Below are positions 24,552 to 32,254 of a stretch of DNA of 38,928 nucleotides, in pieces. Both the position numbers and the translations under genes were made by a program. The notes beneath the pieces are model-generated. The model had not been told where the DNA came from, did no database searches, and was given only the letters and a program-made list of their open reading frames with translations. Within the stretch, counting starts at the first letter, position 1; every line of letters starts with the position of its first letter. The DNA comes from DASRHY01 sp046765875 (GTDB lineage Bacteria > Actinomycetota > Actinomycetes > Propionibacteriales > Kribbellaceae): the NCBI GenBank assembly GCA_046765875.1, contig JBKPSJ010000124.1, forward strand, positions 1-38,928, read 5' to 3'.

Positions 24552-25720
24552 GTACAACCGCGAGTGGAGACTTCCTCGGTCGCCGAGGCGCCGGCTCGCG
24601 CGTCGTCGTAGACCTGCTCGGCGGTGAGCGCGTAACCGGTCCGGTCGTCCTCCACGGAGGCGGCGAACACCACGCCGTACACGGTGCCCTTTGCCGAAAG
24701 CAACGGTCCGCCGGAGTTGCCGGGTCGTACCGACGCCCAGATCGAGAACGCCTGCCGGGTCACGGTCTTGTCGCCGTAGATATCCGGGCCGCGGAGCCGC
24801 TCCTCGGACCTGATCCGGGCCGGGGTGGCGTTGAACGGCCCGTTCTCCGGATAGCCGAGCACCACGGCCGACGCATCCGCCTTGCCGCTGGAGTCGAGGT
24901 TCAGCGGCTGTACGCGGAGCTCCGGGACGTACAGGATGGCGACGTCGACCTCGGGGTCGTATCGCACCACCGTCGCCTCGTACTTCTTGTCGGCGACCTC
25001 GACCGTCGGGTTCTCGATACCGGCGACCACGTGCGCGTTCGTCATCACCCGTTGCGGTGCGTACACGAAACCGGATCCCTCGAGACCCCGCGAGCACGAG
25101 GCGACGCCGGTGATCTTCGCGACCCGGCTGTACGCCGCCTGCACCGTCGGCAGCCGGCTGGTGGTGCTGTCCGGCGGGCGGACCGGGCGGATCCGTTCCG
25201 GTACGAACGGGTCGAGGAACCGTGGGAACAGGTCGGTGTTGACCACGTCGTTGAACGCCTGCAGGGCCCGGTCGGCGCCGGCCGGCATGATCTGGTCGAC
25301 CTTGGCGAGCACCTTCGAGCCGCGTACCGCCGACGTCACCGACGGGATCCGCGCGCCGCTGACCGCGACGCCGAGCACCCACGCCACCACCAGCACCGAG
25401 ACCGCCGCCAGTACGCCACCACCGAGCGCGTCGATCGCCCGTACCGGCCGCCAGTTGATCTGGTTGCGCAGCTTCGTACCCAGAAACGCCCCGAGGGTAC
25501 GACCGCCAGCAGCCAGCACGATTACCAGCACCAGAGCCACGAACGACACCGTCACGCTCGGGTTGAAGTTGCTCAGCACCACCGGCACGCCGTAGATGCC
25601 GACCAGCGAGCCGGCCACCAGCCCGATGGTCGCGCAGGCGCCGAGGACGAACCCCTCCACGAAACCGGAGATCGCCACCAGCCCGGTGACGATCAGCAGC
25701 GCGATGTCGAGGTTGCTCAT
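24548..25720 (-). CDS. marP: MarP-type periplasmic serine protease
   Basis: A 390-residue membrane protease. Residues 1-160 hold a CvpA-like domain with four hydrophobic segments; a linker follows, then a chymotrypsin-fold domain. The triad is His230 (TNAHVV), Asp259 (VDVAIL) and Ser336 (RPGNSGGP). Two cysteines, in VASCSRG and the terminal RGCT, match the disulfide pair of mycobacterial MarP, which supports acid tolerance by processing wall hydrolases outside the membrane. Its ATG overlaps the NUDIX stop by 4 bp; it is the last gene of the nth-thioredoxin-NUDIX-marP chain. Its stop shares a CTAG with the convergent hydrolase gene, leaving no space for a terminator. Confidence 0.92.
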   Translation of the reverse strand: MSNLDIALLIVTGLVAISGFVEGFVLGACATIGLVAGSLVGIYGVPVVLSNFNPSVTVSFVALVLVIVLAAGGRTLGAFLGTKLRNQINWRPVRAIDALGGGVLAAVSVLVVAWVLGVAVSGARIPSVTSAVRGSKVLAKVDQIMPAGADRALQAFNDVVNTDLFPRFLDPFVPERIRPVRPPDSTTSRLPTVQAAYSRVAKITGVASCSRGLEGSGFVYAPQRVMTNAHVVAGIENPTVEVADKKYEATVVRYDPEVDVAILYVPELRVQPLNLDSSGKADASAVVLGYPENGPFNATPARIRSEERLRGPDIYGDKTVTRQAFSIWASVRPGNSGGPLLSAKGTVYGVVFAASVEDDRTGYALTAEQVYDDARAGASATEEVSTRGCT

Positions 25721-26466
25721 GACTCATCGTCCGGTCTAGCCAGGTCGTGCTCGATGGTCTTGAGCAGCTTCTGCTCGGCCTGATCCAGCCGCGATCGGTC
25801 CCGCCATGCCGCCTGAGCCATCTTGTCGGGCAGCGGAACCACGCGTGAGGTGTCCCAGTCCCTTGCCCAGCCACCAAGCTCGAGCAGGCGCTCGAGCAGC
25901 AGCGCGGTGAAGCCCCAGATGAACAGCCCGTCCGGTAGGAACGCCGGACCGCTGAACCCGGACGGGTACGCACACATAACCCGGTTACGCGGGTCCGCCA
26001 ATGCGGCCAGCTCGACCCGGTGCACCGAGGCCACCTCGGCCGGATCGACCACCGCGACCGGGGACGGCTCGCGCCACCAGGCCAGCACCGGCGAGACGGC
26101 GAAGTTGCTCACCGGCACCCACAGCGCCGGCCAGATTCCGAACACCTGCACACCAGTAGGATCCAGCCCGGTCTCCTCCTGGGCCTCCCGCAGCGCCGCG
26201 TTGACGATCGCTTGTTCACCCTCGCCGTCGGACGGGTCGACACGTCCGCCCGGGAACGACATCTGCCCGGCGTGCGACCTCAGTGTCCAGGCCCGTTCGG
26301 TGAGTAACACGTCGGGGTGGTCGCCGTCGTCGGCCATCAGAATCAGCACCGCCGAGTCGCGGACGCTCGGCTCCTGTGGTGGCACGAACCGCGACAACTG
26401 CTCCGGCTCCACGGTCTCGGACGCCTTGGCCAGCGTCCGCAGCCATTCTGGGAGGTCTTCGCTCAC
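25717..26466 (-). CDS. NUDIX hydrolase, CoA pyrophosphatase type
   Basis: A 249-residue protein. The NUDIX box reads GGRVDPSDGEGEQAIVNAALREAQEETGL, split here as GGRVDPSDG and REAQEETGL with all key Glu and Gly residues. The upstream HAGQMSFPGGR is the extra motif of CoA-pyrophosphatases (NUDT7/8 type), which cleave CoA and acyl-CoA to 4'-phosphopantetheine and 3',5'-ADP. GTG 26466 overlaps the stop of the thioredoxin-like gene as GTGA. The gene position matches Rv3672c. CoA turnover fits the general context but is not proven. Confidence 0.88.
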   Translation of the reverse strand: MSEDLPEWLRTLAKASETVEPEQLSRFVPPQEPSVRDSAVLILMADDGDHPDVLLTERAWTLRSHAGQMSFPGGRVDPSDGEGEQAIVNAALREAQEETGLDPTGVQVFGIWPALWVPVSNFAVSPVLAWWREPSPVAVVDPAEVASVHRVELAALADPRNRVMCAYPSGFSGPAFLPDGLFIWGFTALLLERLLELGGWARDWDTSRVVPLPDKMAQAAWRDRSRLDQAEQKLLKTIEHDLARPDDES

Positions 26467-27056
26467 AGACTCACCCCGAGATAGTCGTGAACCTCCGTGA
26501 CCAGGTCGTCGTACGACGAGAACGGGCCGAGGTGCAGATACCGGATCTCGCCGCTGGGCGCGACGAATGCCGTCGCGGGCGGGCCGACCAGGTTGAGCGG
26601 CTCCATCAGCAGCTTGTCCGGGTCCTTCAGCTGCGGGTACCGCCAGCCGTGCTCGGACGCGAACTTCACCGCGGCGGCCGGCTGCGGATCGGCGATGTCG
26701 ACGCCGAGCACCGTGATGTTGCCCGATCCCGCGACCGTGTCGGCGAGTTGCTTCAAGAACGGCGCCTCCTGACGGCACGGTCCGCACCACTGGGCCCAGA
26801 TGTTGACCAGCATCGGCTTGCCACGCAGATCGGTCAGCTTGACCGGCTGACCTTTGACCAGACAGTCGAGTGTGACGTCGGGCAGGCCGCGGTCCACCGT
26901 GCCGCCCGCGGCCGGCGGCGCGACACAGGCCGGGATGTTCGCGGCCGTCAGCATGCTGGTCGGGCGTGGCTGTTGCGCGGTCTGCTCGGTGGTGCCGCCG
27001 CACCCGGCCAGAACCGCGAGTAAGGCCAGGCAGGCAAGGGTCTTGCGTACGATCAC
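26463..27056 (-). CDS. Thioredoxin-like lipoprotein (TlpA/ResA type)
   Basis: A 197-residue exported protein. The N-terminus VIVRKTLACLALLAVLAGCGG is a lipoprotein signal with the lipobox LAGC. The mature part has LTDLRGKPMLVNIW and AQWCGPCRQ, the CxxC redox site, followed by VLGVDIAD and VGPPATAFVAPSG with the cis-proline. It is expected at the outer face of the membrane as a thiol-disulfide oxidoreductase. GTG 27056 overlaps the nth stop as GTGA; the longer reading upstream is antisense noise. Its neighbour MarP contains a disulfide, so this protein might serve it, which is my inference. Confidence 0.88.
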   Translation of the reverse strand: MIVRKTLACLALLAVLAGCGGTTEQTAQQPRPTSMLTAANIPACVAPPAAGGTVDRGLPDVTLDCLVKGQPVKLTDLRGKPMLVNIWAQWCGPCRQEAPFLKQLADTVAGSGNITVLGVDIADPQPAAAVKFASEHGWRYPQLKDPDKLLMEPLNLVGPPATAFVAPSGEIRYLHLGPFSSYDDLVTEVHDYLGVSL

Positions 27057-27817
27057 GGCACGTCCTTCACCAGCTTCGCCGCGAGCTCGGGGTCGGTCGG
27101 GCCGGCACCGTACGACGGACACCAGCGGGCCACCGGGCAGGCGCCGCAGGCCGGCTTCTTCGCATGGCAGCGGCGCCGGCCATGCCAGATCAAGTGGTGC
27201 GACAACATCGTCCAGTCCTTCTTCGGGAACAGGTCGCCGATGATGTGCTCCGCCTTGACCGGGTCGGTCTCCTCGGTCCAGCCGAACCGGCGGATCAGCC
27301 GGCCGAAGTGGGTGTCGACGGTGATGCCCGGGATGCCGAAAGCGTTGCCCAGGACAACGTTCGCTGTCTTGCGCCCGACGCCGGGCAGCTTGACGAGGTC
27401 CTCCAGCCGCGGCGGCACCTCGCCGCCGAAGTCCTCGCAGAGCGCCTGGCCGAGCTTCATCACGCTGTTGGTCTTGGCGCGGAAGAAGCCGGTCGGTTTG
27501 AGAATGGTCTCCATCTCCTCGCGATCGGCACTCGCATAAGCCTCGGCGGTACGGTACTTCGCGAACAGCGTCGGGGTGATGGTGTTGACCAGTTTGTCGG
27601 TCGTCTGCGCCGACAGGATCGTGGCGACCAGTAGCTCGAGGGGCGTGGTGAAGTCCAGCTCAGTGTGCGCGTCGGGGTACGTCTTGGCCAGCTCGCGGTT
27701 CATCTTGCGCGCACGGCGGACCAGCTGGCTGTGCGTCTCGGGCTCCTTCAGTTTGAAGGGCCGGAACTTCGGTACAGGGGCCTCGGAGACGTGGGTCCCG
27801 GCCGGCGGCGTTGGCAT
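27053..27817 (-). CDS. nth: Endonuclease III (DNA glycosylase/AP lyase)
   Basis: A 254-residue base-excision repair enzyme acting on oxidised pyrimidines. The helix-hairpin-helix is LPGVGRKTANVV with the catalytic Lys, followed by TVDTHFGRL with the catalytic Asp. The C-terminal iron-sulfur loop has C-x6-C-x2-C-x5-C spacing (CHAKKPACGACPVARWC). The first 25 or so residues extend beyond the E. coli protein, as is usual in actinobacteria. ATG 27817 has TAGGCT 6 bases upstream, which favours this start and a leaderless mRNA. It heads a four-gene unit with 4-bp overlaps at every junction and is divergent from crp. Confidence 0.95.
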   Translation of the reverse strand: MPTPPAGTHVSEAPVPKFRPFKLKEPETHSQLVRRARKMNRELAKTYPDAHTELDFTTPLELLVATILSAQTTDKLVNTITPTLFAKYRTAEAYASADREEMETILKPTGFFRAKTNSVMKLGQALCEDFGGEVPPRLEDLVKLPGVGRKTANVVLGNAFGIPGITVDTHFGRLIRRFGWTEETDPVKAEHIIGDLFPKKDWTMLSHHLIWHGRRRCHAKKPACGACPVARWCPSYGAGPTDPELAAKLVKDVP

Positions 27818-27823
27818 GATGCC

Positions 27824-27829
27824 AGCCTA
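27824..27829 (-). promoter_or_regulatory. Leaderless -10 element for the nth operon
   Basis: On the minus strand TAGGCT ends 6 bases before ATG 27817. The same hexamer at 6-7 bases occurs before three other genes here. Confidence 0.5.
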
Positions 27830-27952
27830 CGTGGCGGCCGGGACATCCGAGGGGCTACCGTTTCAGGCACGCACCGTAGCCAGCGTGCGCGCCGTACCCG
27901 AGCTGGGCGGGCTCCCCGGGCCGGTCCCAGCCACAGGTCCGAGGAGGCCCGA

Positions 27953-28633
27953 GTGGTTGACGTCAACGTGCTCCGGCAGGCGCCGTTGTTCTCTGAGCTC
28001 GACGACGAGGCCGCGAGCGCGCTGTCCGCGGCCATGACCGAGACCAAGCTGCGCCGCGGCCAGGTCCTGTTCCACGAGGGGGATTCTGGCGACCGGCTGT
28101 TCATCGTGGTCGAGGGCAAGGTCAAGCTGGGCCGCACCTCGGCCGACGGGCGGGAGAACCTGATCGCCGTGCTCGGGCCGGGACAGATGTTCGGCGAGCT
28201 GTCGCTGTTCGACCCGGGACCACGGTCGGCGTCGGTCACCGCCGTGACCGACGCGGTGCTGATGGGACTGTCACACGACGAGATGCTGCGCTGGCTGAAC
28301 GGACGTCCCGAGGTCGCACGCGGCCTGCTGCTGCAACTGGCGTCCCGGCTGCGCAAGGTGTCCGACGTCGTCGCCGACCTGGTGTTCTCCGACGTACCGG
28401 GGCGGGTGGCCAAGGCGTTGCTCGACCTGGCCCAGCGGTTCGGCCGGACCGCGGACGACGGCGTCCACGTCCACCACGACCTCACGCAGGAAGAGCTGGC
28501 CCAGCTCGTCGGCGCATCCCGCGAGACCGTGAACAAGGCGCTGGCCGACTTCGCCTCCCGCGGCTGGGTCCGGCTGGAGCCGCGCTCGGTCGTCCTCCTC
28601 GATGTCGAACGCCTGCAGCGCCGCGCCCGCTGA
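27953..28633 (+). CDS. crp: Crp-type cAMP-responsive transcription factor
   Basis: A 226-residue Crp/FNR-family regulator. The cyclic-nucleotide domain (about 10-120) has VLFHEGDSGDRLFIVVEGKV and FGELSLFDPGPRSASV, the phosphate-binding cassette with Glu and Arg-Ser. A long dimer helix follows, then the helix-turn-helix LTQEELAQLVGASRETVNKAL with the Arg-Glu-Thr recognition triplet. Length and sequence match mycobacterial Crp (Rv3676). The frame is open far upstream, but GTG 27953 with GAGGAGG 5 bases before it is the clear start. TACCGT at 27856-27861 may be its -10. A site like its consensus lies before pseB at 3921. Confidence 0.93.
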   Translation: MVDVNVLRQAPLFSELDDEAASALSAAMTETKLRRGQVLFHEGDSGDRLFIVVEGKVKLGRTSADGRENLIAVLGPGQMFGELSLFDPGPRSASVTAVTDAVLMGLSHDEMLRWLNGRPEVARGLLLQLASRLRKVSDVVADLVFSDVPGRVAKALLDLAQRFGRTADDGVHVHHDLTQEELAQLVGASRETVNKALADFASRGWVRLEPRSVVLLDVERLQRRAR

Positions 28634-28653
28634 CTCCGCGTGGACCCTGACTC

Positions 28654-28752
28654 GTGGGTGCGCGCACGCTCTTGTGGGTGCGGGCACGCTGTTGTGGTGC
28701 GCGCACGCTGTAGTGGGTGTCCGCACGCTGTTGTGGGTGCGCGCACGGCATG
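28654..28752. repeat. Five tandem 20-bp repeats with palindromic cores
   Basis: Five head-to-tail units of GTGGGTGCGCGCACGCTGTT type begin at 28654, 28674, 28694 (one base short), 28713 and 28733. Copies 1, 3 and 5 hold the perfect palindrome GTGCGCGCAC; copies 2 and 4 are variants. The array fills most of the 227-bp gap between crp and the convergent AbiEi-like gene. The bases after it (28753-28860) contain GCGAACCCACGCC, related to the repeats at 29892-29974, and no gene. Confidence 0.8.
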
Positions 28753-28860
28753 TCGTCGGCGAACCCGCCAGACCGCACGCGAACCCACGCCATCGGTACT
28801 TACTGGCGAGACAGGCCGGGGGGACGCAGTCACGCCGGTGTGCAAGGCGAGCACGACTGG

Positions 28861-29814
28861 TCAGGCCGCGGTGGTGGCGCGGGCGAACGCGCGACGGATC
28901 CGGGCGACGACGATGCTCGGCTGGTCCAACTCGTGCCAGGCGATGCGTACAACGATGAGCCCCAGACCGCGCAGTCGATCCTCCCGCTCCTTCTCGGCCA
29001 GTATTGCGCCGTGCGGATCCGATCCGTACTTGGTCCGGCCGTCGAACTCGACGACCACGCGTTGAGCGGGGAAGTAGAAGTCGACACGGCCCACGAAGTC
29101 GCCGTCACTGTCGTGGAATCGTGCCTGCAGCGTCGGCCGTGGCAACCCGTGTCGATCCATCAGCAAACGCAGACGTGACTCGCCGACCGACTCGGCCCTT
29201 CCGTCGGCAAAGGCCAGAGCCGCACGGGCACGAGGACCGCCCGGCCAGAACAGAGTCTCCCTGAGCAGCCGGCCGGCCGCATCGCGCGAAACCAGTCCGT
29301 CCCGCAGAGCAGCATCCGCGCTCACCACGATCGACTCGAACTCCGCCGTGCACGCCGTCTCGACGAGCGCCCGCGTCGGCGCGGTGACCAGCAGACCACC
29401 AACCTCGATCAAGTCGTCCGCGTGGATCTTGCCGACATGCTGACAGAGGCCGTCGACAGTCCTACTGGACCGCCCGGCGACACGTGTGAGGTGGACGGTG
29501 CCGAGATCCACCGCCCAGACGGGGATACCGTGCATCACGAGGGCCGACCAATGACTTATGGCCGCACTGCCCGGGCGCACCGATCGCGCGACCGCATGTA
29601 CGGCCAACCGATGATCGAACAACTCGCGCTCCCACGCCGGCAAGGCGTCATAGACATCGTCTGACTCTGAGTAGTAGCCACGCCTGATCCGCCTCCAGCG
29701 GCCGTCTGCCAGCCGATGCCGGACCTGCTCTGCTGTGTACCCGCAGTCGAGGGCATCGCGCCGTGAGAAAACACCGCCCGACCCGTCGGTTCGCGCTCTG
29801 AGTTTGGGGTTCAT
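28861..29814 (-). CDS. AbiEi-like winged helix fused to DUF559/Vsr-like nuclease domain
   Basis: A 317-residue protein of a type scattered widely in actinobacteria. The N-terminus (GGVFSRRDALDCGYTAEQVRHRL, then WRRIRRGYY) is the AbiEi_4 winged helix found in type IV antitoxins. The C-terminus has GRVDFYFPAQRVVVEFDGRTKY and REDRLRGLGLIVVRI, the DUF559-type PD-(D/E)xK-like core with Asp, Glu-x-Asp and a late Lys. No partner AbiEii toxin is adjacent, so a toxin-antitoxin role is unsupported; the family's true function is unknown. ATG 29814 starts the conserved part and has GATCAT 7 bases before it. The gene interrupts an otherwise conserved block and has unusual repeats on both sides, suggesting acquisition. 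Confidence 0.75.
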   Translation of the reverse strand: MNPKLRARTDGSGGVFSRRDALDCGYTAEQVRHRLADGRWRRIRRGYYSESDDVYDALPAWERELFDHRLAVHAVARSVRPGSAAISHWSALVMHGIPVWAVDLGTVHLTRVAGRSSRTVDGLCQHVGKIHADDLIEVGGLLVTAPTRALVETACTAEFESIVVSADAALRDGLVSRDAAGRLLRETLFWPGGPRARAALAFADGRAESVGESRLRLLMDRHGLPRPTLQARFHDSDGDFVGRVDFYFPAQRVVVEFDGRTKYGSDPHGAILAEKEREDRLRGLGLIVVRIAWHELDQPSIVVARIRRAFARATTAA

Positions 29815-29891
29815 GCCCCGAATGATCTGGCGTATCCGTCCCGACCAGACCATCACCTTGCTGCCTGTGGAAACCCGCTCAGGCTCCCGGC

Positions 29892-29974
29892 GTTGTGGGT
29901 TCCAGGCGGGCGTGGTGGGTTGCCGTACCGTGTGCGGTCCGGGAACCCACAACACGGTGCGGGAACCCACCACG
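29892..29974. repeat. Two interleaved inverted repeats between AbiEi-like and metallo-beta-lactamase genes
   Basis: GTTGTGGGTTCC (29892-29903) is the exact complement of GGAACCCACAAC (29942-29953). CGTGGTGGGTTGCC (29911-29924) pairs with GGGAACCCACCACG (29961-29974) at 13 of 14 bases. The pairs cross (A-B-A'-B'), so both cannot form as simple hairpins at once. The core GTGGGTT is shared in part with the tandem array at 28654. Confidence 0.75.
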
Positions 29975-29983
29975 GAAGGTGGG

Positions 29984-30745
29984 CTACCCCGCCGCGAGGT
30001 AGTCCAGCTGGGCTCGGACCGAGAGCTCGGCCGCAGGCCAAAGGATCGGGTCCACGTCGGCGTACACGCGTTCGACGACCTCGTGTGGGGTCGTCGCTCC
30101 GTCGGCGAGGGCCGCACGTACCTGATCGAGGCGCTCGGCGCGGTGCTTCAGGTAGTACGTCAGCACGCCGAGCGCATCGGTGATCACCGGCCCATGCCCG
30201 GGCAGGACGGTCTCGACCCCGACCTCCGAGGCCAGCGCTTGCAGCCTGCGCAGCGAGCCCAGGTACGCACCGAGCGAACCATCCGGGTGCGCTACAACCG
30301 ACGTGCCCCGGCCGAGAACGGTGTCACCGGTCAGCAGCGACGCCTCGTCCGGCAGCCAGAACGAGAGCGAGTCCGAGCTGTGGCCCGGCGTACCGAGGAC
30401 ATCGACACGCAGGTCACCGATCTCGACCACATCGCCGTCGGCCAGCCCTTCGGAGCCGAGGCGGTGCGCCGGATCGAGCGCGCGGACGTCAGACCCGGCC
30501 TCACGACCGAACCAAGTCGCGCCCTCGGCATGGTCTGCATGTCCATGGGTGAGCAATACCAGGTCGACTCGGCCCGCGGCGACGAGTACGGCACGGAGGT
30601 GGTGCTCGATCAGCGGGCCCGGGTCGATCACGACCGACGACTCCCCGCCGGTACGCAGGATCCAGGTGTTGGTGCCCTCGAGCGTCATCGGGCTCGGGTT
30701 GGGCGCGAGAACGCGGCTGGCCCGCGCCGTCACCGCATCGGTCAC
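29984..30745 (-). CDS. Metallo-beta-lactamase-fold hydrolase
   Basis: A 253-residue protein of the glyoxalase II/LACTB2 branch. NPSPMTLEGTNTWIL opens the fold, VLLTHGHADHAEG supplies the HxHxDH zinc ligands, LGTPGHSSDSLSFW the third His, LLTGDTVLG the bridging Asp, and VLPGHGPVI the last His. A C-terminal helical region with RAERLDQVRAAL and AQLDYLAAG is typical of LACTB2-like proteins that act on thioesters or RNA. GTG 30745 overlaps the upstream stop as GTGA; the longer open frame is noise. Position matches Rv3677c. Substrate unknown. Confidence 0.88.
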   Translation of the reverse strand: MTDAVTARASRVLAPNPSPMTLEGTNTWILRTGGESSVVIDPGPLIEHHLRAVLVAAGRVDLVLLTHGHADHAEGATWFGREAGSDVRALDPAHRLGSEGLADGDVVEIGDLRVDVLGTPGHSSDSLSFWLPDEASLLTGDTVLGRGTSVVAHPDGSLGAYLGSLRRLQALASEVGVETVLPGHGPVITDALGVLTYYLKHRAERLDQVRAALADGATTPHEVVERVYADVDPILWPAAELSVRAQLDYLAAG

Positions 30746-31563
30746 GACTCCTCCAGATAGACCGTGTCGCCTTCGATCCGCGTCCGCGGCAGGATCGCGC
30801 GGATCTCCCGCTCCCGTGACGCCGCCAGCACCTGCTGGACGGTCCGGTACGTCGCGATCTCCGAGCAGGACACGTACGTCGGCGGCAGCATCGCCATCTC
30901 GCCCGCGTCGACCTGTTCCACAGCTTCTCGTGGACCGAGCCAGGTCACCTCGTCGGACTCGCCGGACACGTCCCGCGTCTTCTGCCCGGCCGGCAGCGCC
31001 GCGACGAAGAACCTCGTGTCGTACCGGCGCGGCTCGAACTCCGGCGTGATCCAGTGCGCCCAGACGCCGAGCAGGTCGGCGCGCAGTACCAGTCGGTGCC
31101 CGTGCAGGAAGTCCGCGAAGCTCAGCGACCTTCCCTCCAGCGCGATCCGCTCGGCCTCCCAGTCGTCGCCGGACGTGTCGGCCACGATCGAGTCCGCCGA
31201 CGGCCCGGCCAGCAGCACGCCGGACTCCTCGAACGTCTCGCGTACCGCGGCCGCCACGAACGCGACCGCCACCTGGTCCGGACAGCCCATCCGGGCGGCG
31301 AACTCCGCCGGCGCCGGCCCCACCCACGCGTCGGCCACCGACGCGTCGCCGGGATCGACCCGGCCGCCCGGGAACACCGTCATCCCCGCCGCGAACGCCA
31401 TCGACGCGGTACGCCGCAACAGGTACACCTGCGGACCCTGCTCAGCGTCGCGCAGCAGGATCACCGTCGATGCTGGGCGCGGCTGGACCGGCGTACCGCC
31501 GTCCCGGGCGAACCGGAGCGCGGCCTCGGCCAGCGCTCCGGTCAGCGGCAGGGCGCGGTTCAC
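30742..31563 (-). CDS. NUDIX hydrolase, NUDT19-like
   Basis: A 273-residue protein with a stretched NUDIX motif: FPGGRVDPGDAS, a roughly 25-residue insertion, then AAVRETFEESGVLL. This long gap is characteristic of NUDT19-type enzymes, which act on CoA esters. The C-terminal half has WAHWITPEFEPRRYDTRFFVA, another mark of the group. GTG 31563 overlaps the RidA stop as GTGA, and its own stop overlaps the metallo-beta-lactamase start. It is only distantly related to the NUDIX protein at 25717. Confidence 0.85.
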   Translation of the reverse strand: MNRALPLTGALAEAALRFARDGGTPVQPRPASTVILLRDAEQGPQVYLLRRTASMAFAAGMTVFPGGRVDPGDASVADAWVGPAPAEFAARMGCPDQVAVAFVAAAVRETFEESGVLLAGPSADSIVADTSGDDWEAERIALEGRSLSFADFLHGHRLVLRADLLGVWAHWITPEFEPRRYDTRFFVAALPAGQKTRDVSGESDEVTWLGPREAVEQVDAGEMAMLPPTYVSCSEIATYRTVQQVLAASREREIRAILPRTRIEGDTVYLEES

Positions 31564-32024
31564 GCGACCTCGGCGATGAGCTCCACCTCGACCGGCGCGT
31601 CCAGCGGCAGCACCGGTACGCCGATCGCACTGCGGGCGTGCTTGCCGGCCTCACCGAGCACCTGGCCGAACAACTCCGACGCGCCGTTGGCGATCTGCGG
31701 CTGGCCGGTGAAGTCCGGCGTCGAGGCGATGAACGCCAGCACCTTGACGATCCGCTTGACCTCGCCGAGCGGCGCCACGCTGTTCAGCGCGGCCAACGCG
31801 TTCAGGGCGCACTGACGGGCGCACTCGATACCGGTGTCCGGCGAGACCTCGCCGCCCAGCTTGCCGGTGGCCACCAGCTTGCCGTCGCGCATCGGCACCT
31901 GGCCGGACACGTACACCAGGTTGCCGGTACGTACCGCCGGAACGTACGCGGCGACCGGCTTCACCACCGGCGGCAGCTCGAGGCCGAGTTCCTTCAAGGT
32001 CTCCTCGGGGGTCGGCACACTCAC
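31560..32024 (-). CDS. RidA-family protein
   Basis: A 154-residue member of the RidA/YjgF/UK114 family. AAYVPAVRTGNLVYVSGQVPM starts the fold, and VPVLPLDAPVEVELIAEVA ends it; these proteins hydrolyse reactive enamines and imines from PLP enzymes or bind metabolites. The usual RidA Arg in the C-terminal CxxVxxL region is not obvious, and the protein belongs to a longer subfamily like Rv3678c, so deaminase activity is uncertain. GTG 32024 has AGAGGAG 4 bases upstream and overlaps the DUF4177-like stop as GTGA. Confidence 0.85.
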   Translation of the reverse strand: MSVPTPEETLKELGLELPPVVKPVAAYVPAVRTGNLVYVSGQVPMRDGKLVATGKLGGEVSPDTGIECARQCALNALAALNSVAPLGEVKRIVKVLAFIASTPDFTGQPQIANGASELFGQVLGEAGKHARSAIGVPVLPLDAPVEVELIAEVA

Positions 32025-32179
32025 TCCTCTTTCTCGCGCTTGAGGTAGGCGACGAGCGATTCGGGCGTGGGACCTGGCACGACGCAGACCAGCTCCCAGC
32101 CCTCCTCGCCGACGTTGTCCAGGATCTCCTTGGTCGCGTGGACCAGCAGAGGCACGGTGAAGTACTCCCACTTCGTCAT
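32021..32179 (-). CDS. DUF4177-type small protein
   Basis: A 52-residue protein beginning MTKWEYFTVPL and containing ILDNVGEEGWELVCVVPG, the DUF4177 signature. It ends in a charged LKREKEE tail. It heads the RidA-NUDIX-metallo-beta-lactamase unit, with GTGA overlap into RidA, and has TAGGCT 7 bases before its ATG. A tiny gene occupies the same place in mycobacteria as I recall. Function unknown. Confidence 0.8.
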   Translation of the reverse strand: MTKWEYFTVPLLVHATKEILDNVGEEGWELVCVVPGPTPESLVAYLKREKEE

Positions 32180-32186
32180 GCCCGCG

Positions 32187-32192
32187 AGCCTA
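32187..32192 (-). promoter_or_regulatory. Leaderless -10 element for the DUF4177-RidA operon
   Basis: Minus-strand TAGGCT with 7 bases to ATG 32179. It faces away from the ArsA1 promoter 50 bp to the right. Confidence 0.5.
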
Positions 32193-32242
32193 TCGAGGCC
32201 GCGACCGCAACGCCGACGGAAGGCCCGAATGAGGCTGGGGCC

Positions 32243-32248
32243 TAGGCT
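32243..32248 (+). promoter_or_regulatory. Leaderless -10 element for the ArsA pair
   Basis: TAGGCT with 6 bases to GTG 32255. The position selects this GTG as the start of ArsA1. Confidence 0.5.
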
Positions 32249-32254
32249 GTCGGC

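Noticed and set aside
23136..25973. A 945-codon open frame on the minus strand
   Set aside because: It runs antisense to the GH15, holin and hydrolase genes and out of frame in marP; its translation is low-complexity Arg/Gly/Pro, as expected for high-GC shadow frames.
28654..28752. CRISPR array
   Set aside because: The units are contiguous 20-bp copies with no spacers, and no cas genes are nearby.
28861..29814. Complete AbiE toxin-antitoxin pair
   Set aside because: Only the AbiEi-like protein is present; no nucleotidyltransferase (AbiEii) gene lies on either side.
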